NCBI GenBank assembly: GCA_002163975.1
Contig: CP019636.1
Span: 3,979,001 to 4,043,000, forward strand
DNA length: 64,000 nt
Direction of reading: 5' to 3'
Source of the DNA: Nostocales cyanobacterium HT-58-2
Lineage (GTDB): Bacteria > Cyanobacteriota > Cyanobacteriia > Cyanobacteriales > Nostocaceae
In this document: piece after piece, positions 51,785-61,313 of the stretch
Layout of the letters: every line of letters begins with the position of its first letter
Numbering within the stretch: position 1 is the stretch's first letter
Program-made: the position numbers and the translations under genes
The notes under the pieces: model-generated
What the model saw: the letters and a program-made list of their open reading frames with translations, nothing else
Told to the model about the DNA's origin: nothing
Databases searched by the model: none

Positions 51785-54262
51785 GTGAAGAGTTCCAAGC
51801 TCTTCTTGGACAAAATGTTGTGGTCAAATAAGACTTATAGAGCTCCTCCCAACTGTGGGGAAGTGTTACTAGGGCGTACTTTGCCTTCATTGTTGGATGA
51901 AGCGTGCGTTAGCGTAGACCCCAAAAAAAGTCTCTCGCGCAACTTCCTTCATTCAGAACTTCGGGAGCGATTTCCCTTACAGAAAGGTCTTCTCTCTGCT
52001 GTGGGACGTTCGCGCAGCGATCGCCAAGCACTCAGCCCTTCTCGTAAAGTAGACGTGTCCAAAAAGACACATCAAGCTCGCTCCCCGAACCCCCACCTTT
52101 TGAACCAATGGACAGAAACTGGCTGGCAAACTCTATCCAATGAAGAATTTCAAAGTGCTGTTGAAGAGATGGCGCTGGGTTTGTTGGATTTGCAGTTGCC
52201 AAGCGATCGCTATGCGGGTTCTGTGGCTGATTCCTGGCTGAATCAGTCAGATACAGCTCATCGCGCAAAGTTTCCTGATTGCGTTGCCTTATTGATGCAC
52301 AGCGATGTCAATTTTTGCATAGCTGACATGGGTTGCCTACTCGCTGGTCTGATTAATGTACCAATCGACCTGAACCAGACGCTTGAGCACATTATTTTCA
52401 TTTTGCGGCATACGCAAGCAAAGGTACTGATAGTTTCTAACCTAGACTTGCTTTATCAAGTCGTGCCCTACCTGTCAGAGACACCCAAGCTGAAGGTCGT
52501 GATAGTTGCCGAGGTTCCGTCTGATTGGCAGCAGATACAATCGCAAATACTAACCAGTCAGTTAAGCGGTGGTGAGAATGACCAGAGCCTAGACATTTCA
52601 AAATCTATCCAAGTGTTTTCGCTCTGTGAGATTCGTGATCGAGGACGGGCTGAGATTTCTGAAAGCAGAAAACAACAACTGCGCTCAACGCTGTCAGCCA
52701 ATGACCTAGCCACTATTATTTATATCCCCGGAGCCACAGGAGAGCCTCTGGGAGTGATGCTGACCCATGAAAATCTTTCTGCCAATGCATTGGCAATGTT
52801 TACTGGCATTCCCGATCTAGAATTCGGTGCCAAGGAAGTTATACTCTCATACCTGCCACTAACTCATGTTTTTGCCCGAGTCATGCTGTATGGTCATATA
52901 AACTATGGGCATAGTATTTACTTCACTACCCCTAAGTGGGTCATCAAGCATCTAAAAGAAGTGCAACCGACGATATTCGCCACGGTGCCACTCTTGCTGG
53001 AAAAGGTTTATAACAAGATCCTGGAACAAGGAAGCAAGCAGGCAAAACCAGCAACAGTCAGGGAAGTTAAGTACAATGTGCTGTCGCGCATCCGTGCAAT
53101 TGCCACTCAGATGATGCGTAAGGGAGAACAAACACAGAAATTTCGTTTATCCTCCTTGCACTTAGGTATCCGTCTGTCTGCCTTTGAGTGGAAGTTCCCA
53201 CCTCTACGTATCTCTGTGTCTGCATCTCAATTGCGTGAGATAGCATTTACCCAGCGCATCTACAATTGGGCGCTGAACCTTGCCAAAGAGTATGAATTAG
53301 GACAGCCACAACGAGGGACATATGCCTTGATGCTCAAGCTGGCAGATAGGCTCGTGTTCTGGCAATGGCGCTCAGTCTTTGGTGGTCGTCTCAAATACCT
53401 CATCAGTGGGGGTGCAGGATTAAAAGCAGAAATTACGAACCTGTTTGCCGCAGGTGGAGTCACAATTTTGCAAGGTTATGGTTTAACCGAGACAAGTTCA
53501 GCACTCACCTATAATCGGGGACCCTTTAACCGTGCTGGCACAGTGGGTGTGCCACTAGCTGGGGTGGAAATAGCGATCGCCGAAGATGGTGAAATCCTCA
53601 CAAAAAGTCCTTACAGCACCCAAGGCTATTACAAAAACCCTGATGCGACCCAACAATTGATTGATACAGACGGCTGGTTGCATACAGGTGACCTTGGAGA
53701 GTTTACAGAAGAAGGTTTTCTGAAGATTACTGGTCTCAAGAAAAGTAGATTTAAACTTTCCACTGGCAAGTATGTGACACCACAGCCTTTAGAAAACAAG
53801 CTAGAACAATCTCATCTGGTGACAAAGGCTGTTGCTGTGGGGGCGGAACGCAAATTCTGTGCCATGTTAATTTTCCCCAATTTGGATAATCTGCATTCCT
53901 ATGCCCTCAACCTTGGGATAGATTTACCAACCGAGGTATTGCTCAAGCATCCGTATATCATCGCCATGTATCAGACATTGGTTGATCAAGCAAATTGTCA
54001 TTTGCCTCACTGGTCAACTGTGAAGCGGTTCAAGCTGATTCATGCCACCCTCACAGTTGAAAACGGACTGCTAACGCCCACTCATCAGGTAAACCGCGCG
54101 AAAGTGACAGAAGTTTTTGCCCAAGAAATTAATGCCATCTATGAGGATGCCGGGCGCAGACGCAAAGACACGGACGATGAAAAGGATATGCCCTTGTTTT
54201 CCTGTCCTCCCATACCCAAAGCTTCATGTCCTCCATTTGCGCAATCTCTGATCACATCATGA
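51785..54262 (+). CDS. Long-chain acyl-CoA synthetase (AMP-binding), with in-frame insertions near the N-terminus
   Basis: An 825-residue adenylate-forming ligase that activates fatty acids to acyl-CoA. Motifs: a degenerate ATP loop IIYIPGATGEPLGVMLTHENL, VILSYLPLTHVFARVMLYGHI, GYGLTETSSALTYNRG, and DGWLHTGDLGEFTEEGFLKITGLKKSRFKLSTGKYVTP. It is about 150 residues longer than usual. Two stretches do not look like the family: about residues 43-100 (repeat-like, containing a HIP1 site) and about 148-170 (SDRYAGSVADSWLNQSDTAH), which split otherwise conserved sequence (RTLPSLLDEAC...NPHLLNQWTETGW and LLDLQLPSDR...CVALLMHSD). The start is GTG 51785 or ATG 51815. It begins the beta-oxidation cluster. 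Confidence 0.88.
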   Translation: MKSSKLFLDKMLWSNKTYRAPPNCGEVLLGRTLPSLLDEACVSVDPKKSLSRNFLHSELRERFPLQKGLLSAVGRSRSDRQALSPSRKVDVSKKTHQARSPNPHLLNQWTETGWQTLSNEEFQSAVEEMALGLLDLQLPSDRYAGSVADSWLNQSDTAHRAKFPDCVALLMHSDVNFCIADMGCLLAGLINVPIDLNQTLEHIIFILRHTQAKVLIVSNLDLLYQVVPYLSETPKLKVVIVAEVPSDWQQIQSQILTSQLSGGENDQSLDISKSIQVFSLCEIRDRGRAEISESRKQQLRSTLSANDLATIIYIPGATGEPLGVMLTHENLSANALAMFTGIPDLEFGAKEVILSYLPLTHVFARVMLYGHINYGHSIYFTTPKWVIKHLKEVQPTIFATVPLLLEKVYNKILEQGSKQAKPATVREVKYNVLSRIRAIATQMMRKGEQTQKFRLSSLHLGIRLSAFEWKFPPLRISVSASQLREIAFTQRIYNWALNLAKEYELGQPQRGTYALMLKLADRLVFWQWRSVFGGRLKYLISGGAGLKAEITNLFAAGGVTILQGYGLTETSSALTYNRGPFNRAGTVGVPLAGVEIAIAEDGEILTKSPYSTQGYYKNPDATQQLIDTDGWLHTGDLGEFTEEGFLKITGLKKSRFKLSTGKYVTPQPLENKLEQSHLVTKAVAVGAERKFCAMLIFPNLDNLHSYALNLGIDLPTEVLLKHPYIIAMYQTLVDQANCHLPHWSTVKRFKLIHATLTVENGLLTPTHQVNRAKVTEVFAQEINAIYEDAGRRRKDTDDEKDMPLFSCPPIPKASCPPFAQSLITS

Positions 54263-54355
54263 GGGAAAAAGATAAAAGGGATTTCCTTTCTCCCTTTCTC
54301 TTTCTCCCTTCCTCTCTTGATTTAACCACTTAACAAAAGGGAGCGTTTAAGAACT

Positions 54356-56737
54356 ATGTTTAAACCGTTCCGAACAGCCGCCGTTCTTGGTGCAGGAGTG
54401 ATGGGAAGCCAAATTGCTGCTCACCTCGCTAATGCAGGGCTGATTGTACATTTGTTAGATATTGCTAGTAATACTGAAAATAAAAACGAAGTCGTCGAAA
54501 CAGCATTTAAAAAAGCCCTCAAGCTGTCTCCGCCCATTTTATTTACAGAAAAAACAGCTCGACGCATTATTCTAGGCAATTTTGACGAGCATTTTCATCG
54601 TATTGCTGATGTCGATTGGGTCATTGAAGCGGTTGTAGAAAATCTAGGAATTAAGCAGCAGTTGATGGCACGGGTAGAAGGCACAATCCGCGATGATACG
54701 ATAGTGTCCACCAATACCAGTGGTTTGCCTATCCACTCTATTGCTCAAGGACGCTCTGAGTCTTTGCGCAGAAGGTTTTTAGGCACACACTTTTTCAATC
54801 CACCACGTTATCTGAAGTTACTGGAAGTTATTCCGACAACTGACACTGCTCCAGAAGTCATAAAAAGGATGCAGTGGTTCGCCAGACTTTACTTAGGCAA
54901 AGGAGTCGTAGTCGCAAAAGATACTCCCAACTTTATTGCCAATCGCATCGGCATTTATGCGACAATGCTCGGTTTACGGGCACTGACTGAGCAGGGATAT
55001 ACGATTGAAGAAATTGATACCTTAACAGGTACACTTATTGGACGACCAAAGTCAGCCACATTCCGGACAGCGGATTTAGTCGGGCTAGATACGCTCATGT
55101 ATGTGGCAGACAATCTTTATCCAGCTATTCCCCACGATGAAAGCCGCGAGGTCTTCCGCGTTCCTCAGTTGCTGCGCAAACTCGTGGAAACTGGGACACT
55201 GGGGACAAAAACAGGTCAAGGATTTTACAAAAAGCAAGGAAAGGAAATTCTTTCTATCAATCCAGAAACATTGGTTTATGAACCAGCTAAACCCATGAAC
55301 TTGGGCGATATTGAGGCACTTTATCAAATTCCTGATTTAAAGAAACGCCTACACATTCTCTATCAACATCCAAGTCGTGCGGGTGATTTCTTCCGGCAAT
55401 CAACTCTAGACCTCTTGGGATACAGTGCCCGTCGCATTCCCGAAATTGCTGACACTCCTGCTGAAATTGACCAAGCGATGCGTTGGGGATTTGGTTGGGA
55501 ACTTGGACCCTTTGAAATTTGGGATGTTCTGGGGTTTGAGACTGTGTTGGCAGACATGAAAACCGCTGGTATTCCGGTACCGGAGTGGGTGGAGAGGATG
55601 CAGCAGGAAGAAGGTTCGGCAGCCCCCGTCTTGGCGGTTTCCGTCGATGGGGGACTGCCGAACCCGAAGGGCAGAAGGCAATCCGTCTTTTATCAAGGGG
55701 TCATTTCACTGACACAAGAGGCGGAAGAAATAAACCTAGATGCTGTGAAAGCAGATGCTAAACATACGCTATGGCACAATTCTGAAGCAGCATTGCTGGA
55801 CTTAGGAGATGGAGTCGTCTTGTACGAGTTTCGTTCCAAAGGCAATACCCTGAGCCTGAATGTCGTCAATGGTTTAGCCGAGGTGCTAGATATCGTTGAA
55901 ACAGGCAATTTCCGGGGATTGGTGATTGGCAACGACAGCGATAATTTCTCCGGTGGGGCAAATTTGGCGGAAATGGGGCTACTGGCACAAACAGGAAATT
56001 TTCAAGCGATCGCTAACCTGATCATTAAGTTTCAGTCACTGCTGCAACGAATTCATTATTTTCCAAAACCAATTGTTGCCGCTATTAATGGGCGTGTCCT
56101 GGGAGGTGGTTGCGAGTTAGTCATGGCTTGTCCACACGTAGTCGCAGCCGCAGAAACTTACATAGGACTAGTAGAACTCAGTGTTGGTCTGATTCCTGGG
56201 GCTGGCGGCATTATGCGCATGGTAACCTGGGCAGCTGAGCGAGCTGCAACGGAAACGCCTCATCATATCCAGCCCTTCCTACAACGGGCGTTTGAAACCA
56301 TTGGCATGGCAAAAGTTTCCAATAGTGCCTACGAAGCGCAGGAATTGGGTTTTCTCTCACCTACAACCAAAATTGTGATGAATGCAGACGACCGTTTGTC
56401 TGTCGCCAAAGAACAAGTGCTTTGCCTTGAACAAGCAGGCTACATAGCACCGCCGGAACGCAATGCAATTATGGTGCTAGGTCGTCCGGTGCGGGCAATG
56501 TTAGAACACGCCGCCTACGCCATGCATCTGGGAGGTTTTATCAGTGAATACGATAATTACCTTGCTAAGAAGTTAGCTTATGTCATGACTGGTGGGGAAC
56601 TGACTGCGCCTGCTTTGGTGGATGAAAACTATCTGTTGCAATTGGAGCGGGAGGCGTTTTTACCACTGTTGCAACAACCCAAAACCCAAGAACGAATTGC
56701 TCACATACTCAAGACGAAGAAACCGTTGCGGAATTAG
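54356..56737 (+). CDS. 3-Hydroxyacyl-CoA dehydrogenase/enoyl-CoA hydratase (FadN/FadB type)
   Basis: A 793-residue two-function beta-oxidation enzyme. The N-terminal dehydrogenase has AAVLGAGVMGSQIAAHLANAG (NAD site), STNTSGLPI, FLGTHFFNPPRYLKLLEVIP with the catalytic His, and KDTPNFIANRIG. The C-terminal hydratase has LVIGNDSDNFSGGANL, KPIVAAINGRVLGGGCELVMAC and GLVELSVGLIPGAGGIMRM. This order (dehydrogenase first) is that of Bacillus FadN, the reverse of E. coli FadB. Residues about 417-441 (EEGSAAPVLAVSVDGGLPNPKG) come from a palindromic repeat inserted in frame between the domains. Good ribosome site (GGGAGCG). The thiolase gene follows after 5 bases. Confidence 0.93.
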   Translation: MFKPFRTAAVLGAGVMGSQIAAHLANAGLIVHLLDIASNTENKNEVVETAFKKALKLSPPILFTEKTARRIILGNFDEHFHRIADVDWVIEAVVENLGIKQQLMARVEGTIRDDTIVSTNTSGLPIHSIAQGRSESLRRRFLGTHFFNPPRYLKLLEVIPTTDTAPEVIKRMQWFARLYLGKGVVVAKDTPNFIANRIGIYATMLGLRALTEQGYTIEEIDTLTGTLIGRPKSATFRTADLVGLDTLMYVADNLYPAIPHDESREVFRVPQLLRKLVETGTLGTKTGQGFYKKQGKEILSINPETLVYEPAKPMNLGDIEALYQIPDLKKRLHILYQHPSRAGDFFRQSTLDLLGYSARRIPEIADTPAEIDQAMRWGFGWELGPFEIWDVLGFETVLADMKTAGIPVPEWVERMQQEEGSAAPVLAVSVDGGLPNPKGRRQSVFYQGVISLTQEAEEINLDAVKADAKHTLWHNSEAALLDLGDGVVLYEFRSKGNTLSLNVVNGLAEVLDIVETGNFRGLVIGNDSDNFSGGANLAEMGLLAQTGNFQAIANLIIKFQSLLQRIHYFPKPIVAAINGRVLGGGCELVMACPHVVAAAETYIGLVELSVGLIPGAGGIMRMVTWAAERAATETPHHIQPFLQRAFETIGMAKVSNSAYEAQELGFLSPTTKIVMNADDRLSVAKEQVLCLEQAGYIAPPERNAIMVLGRPVRAMLEHAAYAMHLGGFISEYDNYLAKKLAYVMTGGELTAPALVDENYLLQLEREAFLPLLQQPKTQERIAHILKTKKPLRN

Positions 56738-56742
56738 CAGAA

Positions 56743-57936
56743 ATGGTGGGAAAAATGAAAGAAGCCTATATTGTAAGTAGCGTTCGGACTGCTGTTGGCA
56801 AAGCCCCACGCGGTACATTACGCAATATGCGCCCAGATGATATGGGAGCAGTTGTCACTAAAGCAGCGATCGCCCGAGTTAATGGTCTGGAACCTGCACA
56901 GATTGATGATGTAATTTTTGGCTGTGCGTTTCCAGAAGCGGAACAGGGATTTAATGTTGGGCGGGCGATCGCACAGCGAGCAGGATTACCTGATTCTGTG
57001 GCAGGCATGACTGTAAATCGCTTCTGTGCTTCGGGGCTTCAAACGATTGCAATGGCAAACCAGGCGATTATGGTAGGACAAGCAGAAGTCATGATTGCCG
57101 GGGGAGCCGAATCTATGAGTTTGATTCCTATGGGAGGACATTATTTGGCTCCTAACCCAGAAATGATGGTGGAGACTCCCAACGCTTACTGTACGATGGG
57201 TCTGACGGCAGAAAACGTGATGCAAAGCTACCAAATTTCCCGTGAGGATCAAGATGCTTTTGCCTTGCGATCGCACCAACGAGCGTTAGCTGCCATTGGG
57301 CAAGGTCGGTTTGTTGAGGAAATTGTCCCACTCACAGTGCGAGAAACATTATATATCGATGGTAAGCCGCAGTTGGTAGAGAAGGTTTTTCAGGTGGATG
57401 AAGGTCCACGTCCCGATACCAGCTTGAAAGTTTTAGCTAAGTTGCAGCCTGTATTTCGTGTTGGTGGTACCGTTACGCCGGGTAATTCATCGCAAACATC
57501 GGATGGTGCGGCGGCGACAGTGCTGATGAGCGATCGCATGGTGAAGGAACTCGGTGTGCAGCCTCTGGCACGAATGTTGGGGTTTGCGGTGGCTGGGGTG
57601 CCGCCGGAAGTCATGGGTATCGGTCCTGTGGAAGCAGTCCCCAAGGTACTGAAACAGGTAGGTCTGACTTTGGACGATATCGGGTTGATTGAACTCAACG
57701 AAGCCTTTGCTGCCCAAAGTCTTGCTGTGATTCACAAACTTGGTCTAAATGAGGAGATTTTGAATGTGAATGGTGGTGCGATCGCCCTTGGGCATCCGTT
57801 AGGATGTACAGGCGCGAAGCTGACAGCCACTCTCCTCCACGAAATGAAACGGCGTGGTATTCGCTATGGTCTCGTCACAATGTGCGTTGGTGGCGGGATG
57901 GGCGCAGCAGCGGTGTTTGAGAATTTAATGATTTAA
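56743..57936 (+). CDS. fadA: Acetyl-CoA acyltransferase (thiolase, FadA type)
   Basis: A 397-residue thiolase for the last step of beta-oxidation. The acylated Cys is in VNRFCASGLQTI, the His in GGAIALGHPLGCTGA and the second Cys in VTMCVGGGMGAAAVFE. SSVRTAVGKAPRG is the typical start, and ELNEAFAAQSLAV (NEAF motif) is present. Length is standard for FadA. It starts 5 bases after the FadN-like gene, so translation is coupled. A degradative role is indicated by this context, although thiolases also work in polyhydroxyalkanoate or isoprenoid synthesis. MKEA at 56755 is an alternative start. Confidence 0.95.
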   Translation: MVGKMKEAYIVSSVRTAVGKAPRGTLRNMRPDDMGAVVTKAAIARVNGLEPAQIDDVIFGCAFPEAEQGFNVGRAIAQRAGLPDSVAGMTVNRFCASGLQTIAMANQAIMVGQAEVMIAGGAESMSLIPMGGHYLAPNPEMMVETPNAYCTMGLTAENVMQSYQISREDQDAFALRSHQRALAAIGQGRFVEEIVPLTVRETLYIDGKPQLVEKVFQVDEGPRPDTSLKVLAKLQPVFRVGGTVTPGNSSQTSDGAAATVLMSDRMVKELGVQPLARMLGFAVAGVPPEVMGIGPVEAVPKVLKQVGLTLDDIGLIELNEAFAAQSLAVIHKLGLNEEILNVNGGAIALGHPLGCTGAKLTATLLHEMKRRGIRYGLVTMCVGGGMGAAAVFENLMI

Positions 57937-58028
57937 CCGCAGAGTACGCAGAGTTAACAAAGGAATTCTTTGTGTACTCTGTGTCCTCTTGCTGCTATCA
58001 AGTTTCAGCAAATTGATGGAATAAGGTT

Positions 58029-60479
58029 ATGAATAATCTCTTTCACCCAGCAATAGTTTCTTTTACGCTTGTTTTTCTATTCGTGTTACTAAGTTACATT
58101 GGTGTTCCGCTGTGGGTATGGTCGCTTTATGTGGCGGTGTTGCTAGCTGTGTTTCATGCACCAATTTGGTCTTGGGTACTTTTTGGCACAGTGGCTGTGG
58201 TGCTGAACGTTCCAAGACTGAGGCGAATCGTCATTACATCCCCGTTAATTTACAGTATAAAATCACTCAATATATTACCGAAAATTTCTGATACCGAACG
58301 GGCTGCCATTGAAGCAGGAACTGTTTGGGTAGATGGTGAGTTCTTTTCTGGTAAACCCGACTTCCCATTGATTAACACAGAACCATATCCTCAGATCACA
58401 CCAGAACTCCAGGCATTTCTTGATGGACCAGTTGAGCAGGTCTGTCGCATGGCAACGGATTGGGAAATTTACCGTCGTAAGGACTTGCCACCTGAAATGT
58501 GGGACTATCTTAAACAAGAGCGCTTCTTTGGAATGATGATTCCCAAGGAGTACGGTGGTTTGGGCTTTTCCAACTTTGCCTATAGTACTGTCATGACGAA
58601 GTTGGCATCGCGTTCCTTCACCCATGTTGCCACTGTTGGTGTGACAAATTCTTTGGGACCAGCCAAGCTCTTGCTGCGGTACGGTACGCCAGAACAGAAA
58701 AATTATTACTTGCCTCGTCTGGCACGGGGAGAAGAAATCCCTTGTTTTGCCTTGACTGAACCTACTGCTGGATCGGATGCAGCAAGTATCAAGTCGGAAG
58801 GTGTTGTGTTTAAGGGCGAGGATGGCAAGCTTTATCTGGGTCTGAATTGGAAGAAACGTTACATTACTTTGGGTGCGATCGCCACTCTCTTAGGATTGGC
58901 TTTTAGACTGCGAGATCCAGAAAATCTTTTAGGTAAAGGAGAAGAGGTCGGTATTACCTGTGCTTTAATTCCCACCGAGACATCTGGTGTCGTCCTGGGA
59001 AAACGACACGACCCAATGGGCGTACCATTTTACAATTCTCCCACGGAAGGGCATGATGTTGTCGTCTCGGTTGACCAGATTATTGGTGGTGTGGAACAGG
59101 CAGGACAGGGTTGGAAAATGCTCATGCAGTCACTTGCGGCAGGTCGAGGCATCAGCTTCCCGGCTACCTGTACTGGCGTTGCTAAACTGGTAGCCAGGGT
59201 TACAGGCGCTCACGCTATAGTGCGCCAGCAATTTGGTTTGCCGATTGGTCGTTTTGAAGGCATTGAGGAACCCTTGGCTCGCATTGGAGGACTAGCTTAC
59301 TTAATGGAGGCAGCTCGCGTTTATACCTGCGGTGCCGTAGACAAAGGTGAGCAGCCTGCCGTCATTTCTGCGATCGCCAAGTACAACTTAACAGAACTGT
59401 CCCGCAAAGTGATCAATGATGGAATGGACATTCTGGGGGGTGCGGGAATTTGTCGCGGACCGAGAAACTTGTTGGCAAATATTTATACAGCGACACCCAT
59501 TTCTATTACTGTCGAAGGGGCAAATATCCTCACTCGCACAATGATGATTTTTGGTCAGGGAGCAATTCGCTGTCATCCTTATGTTTATTCAGAAATTGTT
59601 GCCCTAAATCAGTCCGATGTTACCGCTTTTGATCACGCTTTCTGGAATCACATCGGGTCAATGGTGCGTAACGGTTTCCGTGCCCTTCTCCTCAGTATTT
59701 CCCGTGGGTATTTGGCTCGTTCTCCGATAGAAGGACCGACAGCCAGATATTACCGCAAACTGGAATGGGCATCTGCTAGCTTTGCCTTTCTGAGTGACCT
59801 TGCACTGTTCTGCTTTGGTGGCACCCTAAAGCGACGCGAAAAGCTGACTGGACGGTTTGCGGATATTCTCTCTTGGATGTATCTGGGAACTGCAACCCTA
59901 CGGCGATTTGAGGCGGAAGGTTGTTTAGCAGATGACTTACCCTTTGTTCATTGGTCTATGCAATATACCTTTGCCCAGATTCAGCAAGCGTTTGAAGGTA
60001 TTTTCAACAATATGCCCATACCAGTACTCGGTATCTTATTCCGGGGACCCATTGCTTGGTGGTGGCGACTCAATCCCATTGGCACTTTGCCCTCCGATGA
60101 ACTCGGTAGCGAAGTTGCTCGTAGCCTTCAAACTCCAGGACAGCGCCGAGACAGACTCACCGCAAGCATCCATATTCCTTCCGACGTAAATGAAGCATTG
60201 GGACGCTTGGAACGTGCTTTCCTCTTGTCATCCCAAGCCGAACCTATCCTCAAAACCATCAAACTTGCTAGCCTTGTCGGTAAGTTACCAAAGCAAAGAC
60301 CCGAACGGCTGATTGCAGAGGCACTAGAAGCCGGAGTGATTAGCACCGCAGAGGCTGAACTCATTCGCGAGGCAGAGTCTGCTCGCAATGATGCCATTCA
60401 AGTGGATGCATTTACACTCTTAGAGTATCAACAAGGAAGCTCAGTTTTTGAGACAACAAAAGAGTTAATACGCGCTTGA
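58029..60479 (+). CDS. fadE: Acyl-CoA dehydrogenase FadE (E. coli type, long form)
   Basis: An 816-residue FAD-dependent acyl-CoA dehydrogenase, the first oxidation step of beta-oxidation. Two N-terminal membrane segments (FTLVFLFVLLSYIGVPLWVWSLYVAVLLAV...) precede the dehydrogenase core, with EYGGLGFSNFAYS, CFALTEPTAGSDAASIKS, MGVPFYNSPTEGHDVVV, and MDILGGAGICRGPRNLLANIYTATPISITVEGAN. The C-terminal 220 residues match the DUF1974 extension of E. coli FadE. All of the long form is present. It lies 92 bases after fadA in the same direction. Membrane anchoring would allow electron transfer to quinone through ETF or directly. Confidence 0.95.
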   Translation: MNNLFHPAIVSFTLVFLFVLLSYIGVPLWVWSLYVAVLLAVFHAPIWSWVLFGTVAVVLNVPRLRRIVITSPLIYSIKSLNILPKISDTERAAIEAGTVWVDGEFFSGKPDFPLINTEPYPQITPELQAFLDGPVEQVCRMATDWEIYRRKDLPPEMWDYLKQERFFGMMIPKEYGGLGFSNFAYSTVMTKLASRSFTHVATVGVTNSLGPAKLLLRYGTPEQKNYYLPRLARGEEIPCFALTEPTAGSDAASIKSEGVVFKGEDGKLYLGLNWKKRYITLGAIATLLGLAFRLRDPENLLGKGEEVGITCALIPTETSGVVLGKRHDPMGVPFYNSPTEGHDVVVSVDQIIGGVEQAGQGWKMLMQSLAAGRGISFPATCTGVAKLVARVTGAHAIVRQQFGLPIGRFEGIEEPLARIGGLAYLMEAARVYTCGAVDKGEQPAVISAIAKYNLTELSRKVINDGMDILGGAGICRGPRNLLANIYTATPISITVEGANILTRTMMIFGQGAIRCHPYVYSEIVALNQSDVTAFDHAFWNHIGSMVRNGFRALLLSISRGYLARSPIEGPTARYYRKLEWASASFAFLSDLALFCFGGTLKRREKLTGRFADILSWMYLGTATLRRFEAEGCLADDLPFVHWSMQYTFAQIQQAFEGIFNNMPIPVLGILFRGPIAWWWRLNPIGTLPSDELGSEVARSLQTPGQRRDRLTASIHIPSDVNEALGRLERAFLLSSQAEPILKTIKLASLVGKLPKQRPERLIAEALEAGVISTAEAELIREAESARNDAIQVDAFTLLEYQQGSSVFETTKELIRA

Positions 60480-60488
60480 CGAGAAGAA

Positions 60489-60520
60489 GCAGGGAGCAAG
60501 GGAGCAAGGGAGTAGGGGAG
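60489..60520. repeat. Short G-rich tandem repeat
   Basis: Three or so copies of GGGAGCAA or GGGAGTAG follow the fadE stop, another short tandem repeat of the type common in this window. Confidence 0.7.
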
Positions 60521-60576
60521 CACCCGAGTGGGGGAGAAGAATTAATGTTCGTTAACTCTTTTCTCCCTCTGATGTT

Positions 60577-60819
60577 TTAACGCAAGGACTCTAAAATCAT
60601 TGCCACTGCGATTAAACCTAGCAAGAGTATTCCCAATCGCCAAAACCAACTAGCTATATGGGGTAATAGCATGGCGGCGATAGGCAACACACCGAAACTC
60701 AGGGACATAATGTAGGCGATCGCAAAACCGAATATGGCAATTAAAAAGTATTTGAGGCACTTAGAAACTAACTTGAGGAGGGGATTAGGGTCATCGGTAG
60801 TGGTTTTCATAACCTTCAT
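60577..60819 (-). CDS. Small membrane protein, unknown
   Basis: An 80-residue protein with two hydrophobic segments (YFLIAIFGFAIAYIMSLSFGVLPIAAML and ASWFWRLGILLLGLIAVAMIL) after a charged start (MKVMKTTTDDPNPLLKLVSKC). Two ATGs (60819 and 60810) are possible. I know no family. It is convergent with fadE and shares its strand with the next small membrane protein. Confidence 0.62.
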   Translation of the reverse strand: MKVMKTTTDDPNPLLKLVSKCLKYFLIAIFGFAIAYIMSLSFGVLPIAAMLLPHIASWFWRLGILLLGLIAVAMILESLR

Positions 60820-60876
60820 AACCTAAGAATAGATAGATATGTGCTGTTAACGGTTGGGACAGCCAAGCCGTATTTC

Positions 60877-61131
60877 TTATTGCCAGCTTTGGACAGTCGC
60901 TGGCATTTCAGGTTCAGAGTCAGTGGTTTGAGGGGAATTGCTAATCAGGGCTCTCATGATTAGCAGTATGCAAACAAGCAACCCTGCCATGACAAAAAAA
61001 TTGCTCAAACCATTCCGGCGAAAAAAGTAGTCTTGTCCGCATTTCACGCAAACTCGTCTGTTGGGATTGTAGGGATCGGTCATGAACGGACAATTATCGC
61101 GAGTGCATTCATTATTACAAATAGGGGTCAT
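60877..61131 (-). CDS. Small Cys-rich membrane protein, unknown
   Basis: An 84-residue protein. The N-terminal part is Cys-rich (CNNECTRDNCPFMTD, then RVCVKCGQDYFF), resembling a small zinc ribbon with about four or five Cys. It is followed by one membrane helix (NFFVMAGLLVCILLIMRALI) and an acidic tail. The 57-base gap to the next small membrane gene suggests co-transcription. No function can be assigned. Confidence 0.68.
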   Translation of the reverse strand: MTPICNNECTRDNCPFMTDPYNPNRRVCVKCGQDYFFRRNGLSNFFVMAGLLVCILLIMRALISNSPQTTDSEPEMPATVQSWQ

Positions 61132-61313
61132 GCTACAAGCCTCCTAAATGGGAAGTAAAAACGTCCACATTTTCAGAATGCCTGAAGTAATCAGCCTTGA
61201 AAGCTCACTCTTTGGCTCAATTTTTTGGCTCAGTTGGCTCGGTTATCACTTTAGTCACTATCGAACTAGAAACCAAATGTAACATAAGAGATATCGTGCT
61301 GAATCATGTAAAG

